A DNA stretch of 24,753 nucleotides from Bacteroidota bacterium (GTDB taxonomy: Bacteria; Bacteroidota; Bacteroidia; Bacteroidales; WCHB1-69). The stretch lies in contig JAEWNB010000085.1 of NCBI GenBank assembly GCA_023392945.1, forward strand, positions 1-24,753, given 5' to 3'. How positions within the stretch are numbered: the stretch's first letter is position 1; every line of letters starts with the position of its first letter. The notes beneath the pieces were generated by a model. The model had not been told where the DNA came from. It made no database searches and saw only the letters and a program-made list of their open reading frames with translations. The translations under genes and the position numbers were made by a program. This document shows positions 24,644 through 24,753 of this stretch, one piece after another.

Positions 24644-24753
24644 ATGATTCAAAGAATCCAGTCAATCTACTTGTTAATAGCAGCCATCGCTACTATTATT
24701 TTGATTTTTATCCCTATCGGGTACATAACTACAGACGAATATCAATACGTATT
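24644..24753 (+). CDS. DUF4293 membrane protein, 5' part only
   Basis: The last 110 bases hold the first 36 codons of a protein starting MIQRIQSIYLLIAAIATI, the very typical beginning of the DUF4293 family of Bacteroidetes membrane proteins (about 140 residues, four helices, function unknown). The first helix (about 8-27) is visible. The rest lies beyond the window end. It probably shares a transcript with the LEA14-like gene, whose stop is 20 bases upstream. Confidence 0.8.
   Translation, partial: MIQRIQSIYLLIAAIATIILIFIPIGYITTDEYQYV

Overview
The window reads as chromosomal DNA of a Bacteroidota (Bacteroidetes) member. It is AT-rich. Genes start without Shine-Dalgarno sequences, and several transcription-unit starts carry the Bacteroidetes -7 box TAnnTTTG. 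Several genes are typical of the phylum: type IX secretion (T9SS) cargo with both kinds of C-terminal sorting domain, a DUF4270 lipoprotein, a DUF4293 protein and an LEA14-like lipoprotein. I see no rRNA, tRNA, CRISPR, phage gene or transposase, and I do not assign an order or genus.

Layout. 1-895: a DUF975 membrane protein on the minus strand and, divergent from it, an orphan TolC-type outer-membrane protein. 2287-3040: a 750-base stretch without a credible gene. Its right part looks like a minus-strand structured RNA of about 150 nt with its own promoter and 6S-RNA-like architecture. 3041-10199: three consecutive secreted surface proteins. The first has a type A (Por) sorting domain. The next two are tandem paralogues of nearly 900 residues with CHU_C (gliding-associated) C-termini; their ends are almost identical in DNA while their centres are highly diverged. 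10200-10466: a short GC-rich spacer with a strong hairpin, then an operator-like palindrome and a promoter. 10467-14966: an apparent operon of gcvT (glycine cleavage T-protein), guanine deaminase and a large secreted M16 peptidase. 14963-16588, minus strand: a CNNM/CorC-family membrane protein and a small membrane protein; the former converges with the M16 gene so tightly that their stop codons overlap. 16845-23814: an operon of a single-domain GT5 (glycogen-synthase-like) protein, a DUF4270 lipoprotein, glmS and a fused FAD/Fe-S D-2-hydroxyacid dehydrogenase. 24045-24753: an LEA14-like lipoprotein and the start of a DUF4293 gene cut by the window edge.

Working together: the housekeeping parts cover one-carbon/purine metabolism (gcvT, guanine deaminase), amino-sugar supply for the cell envelope (glmS) and lactate/glycolate-type oxidation. 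The accessory part is a cell-surface block of T9SS-exported, cysteine-containing, Ig-like-repeat proteins that appears to have evolved by tandem duplication and diversification. The points most worth checking are the unannotated structured RNA at about 2776-2932 (minus) and the mosaic paralogue pair at 4862-10199.
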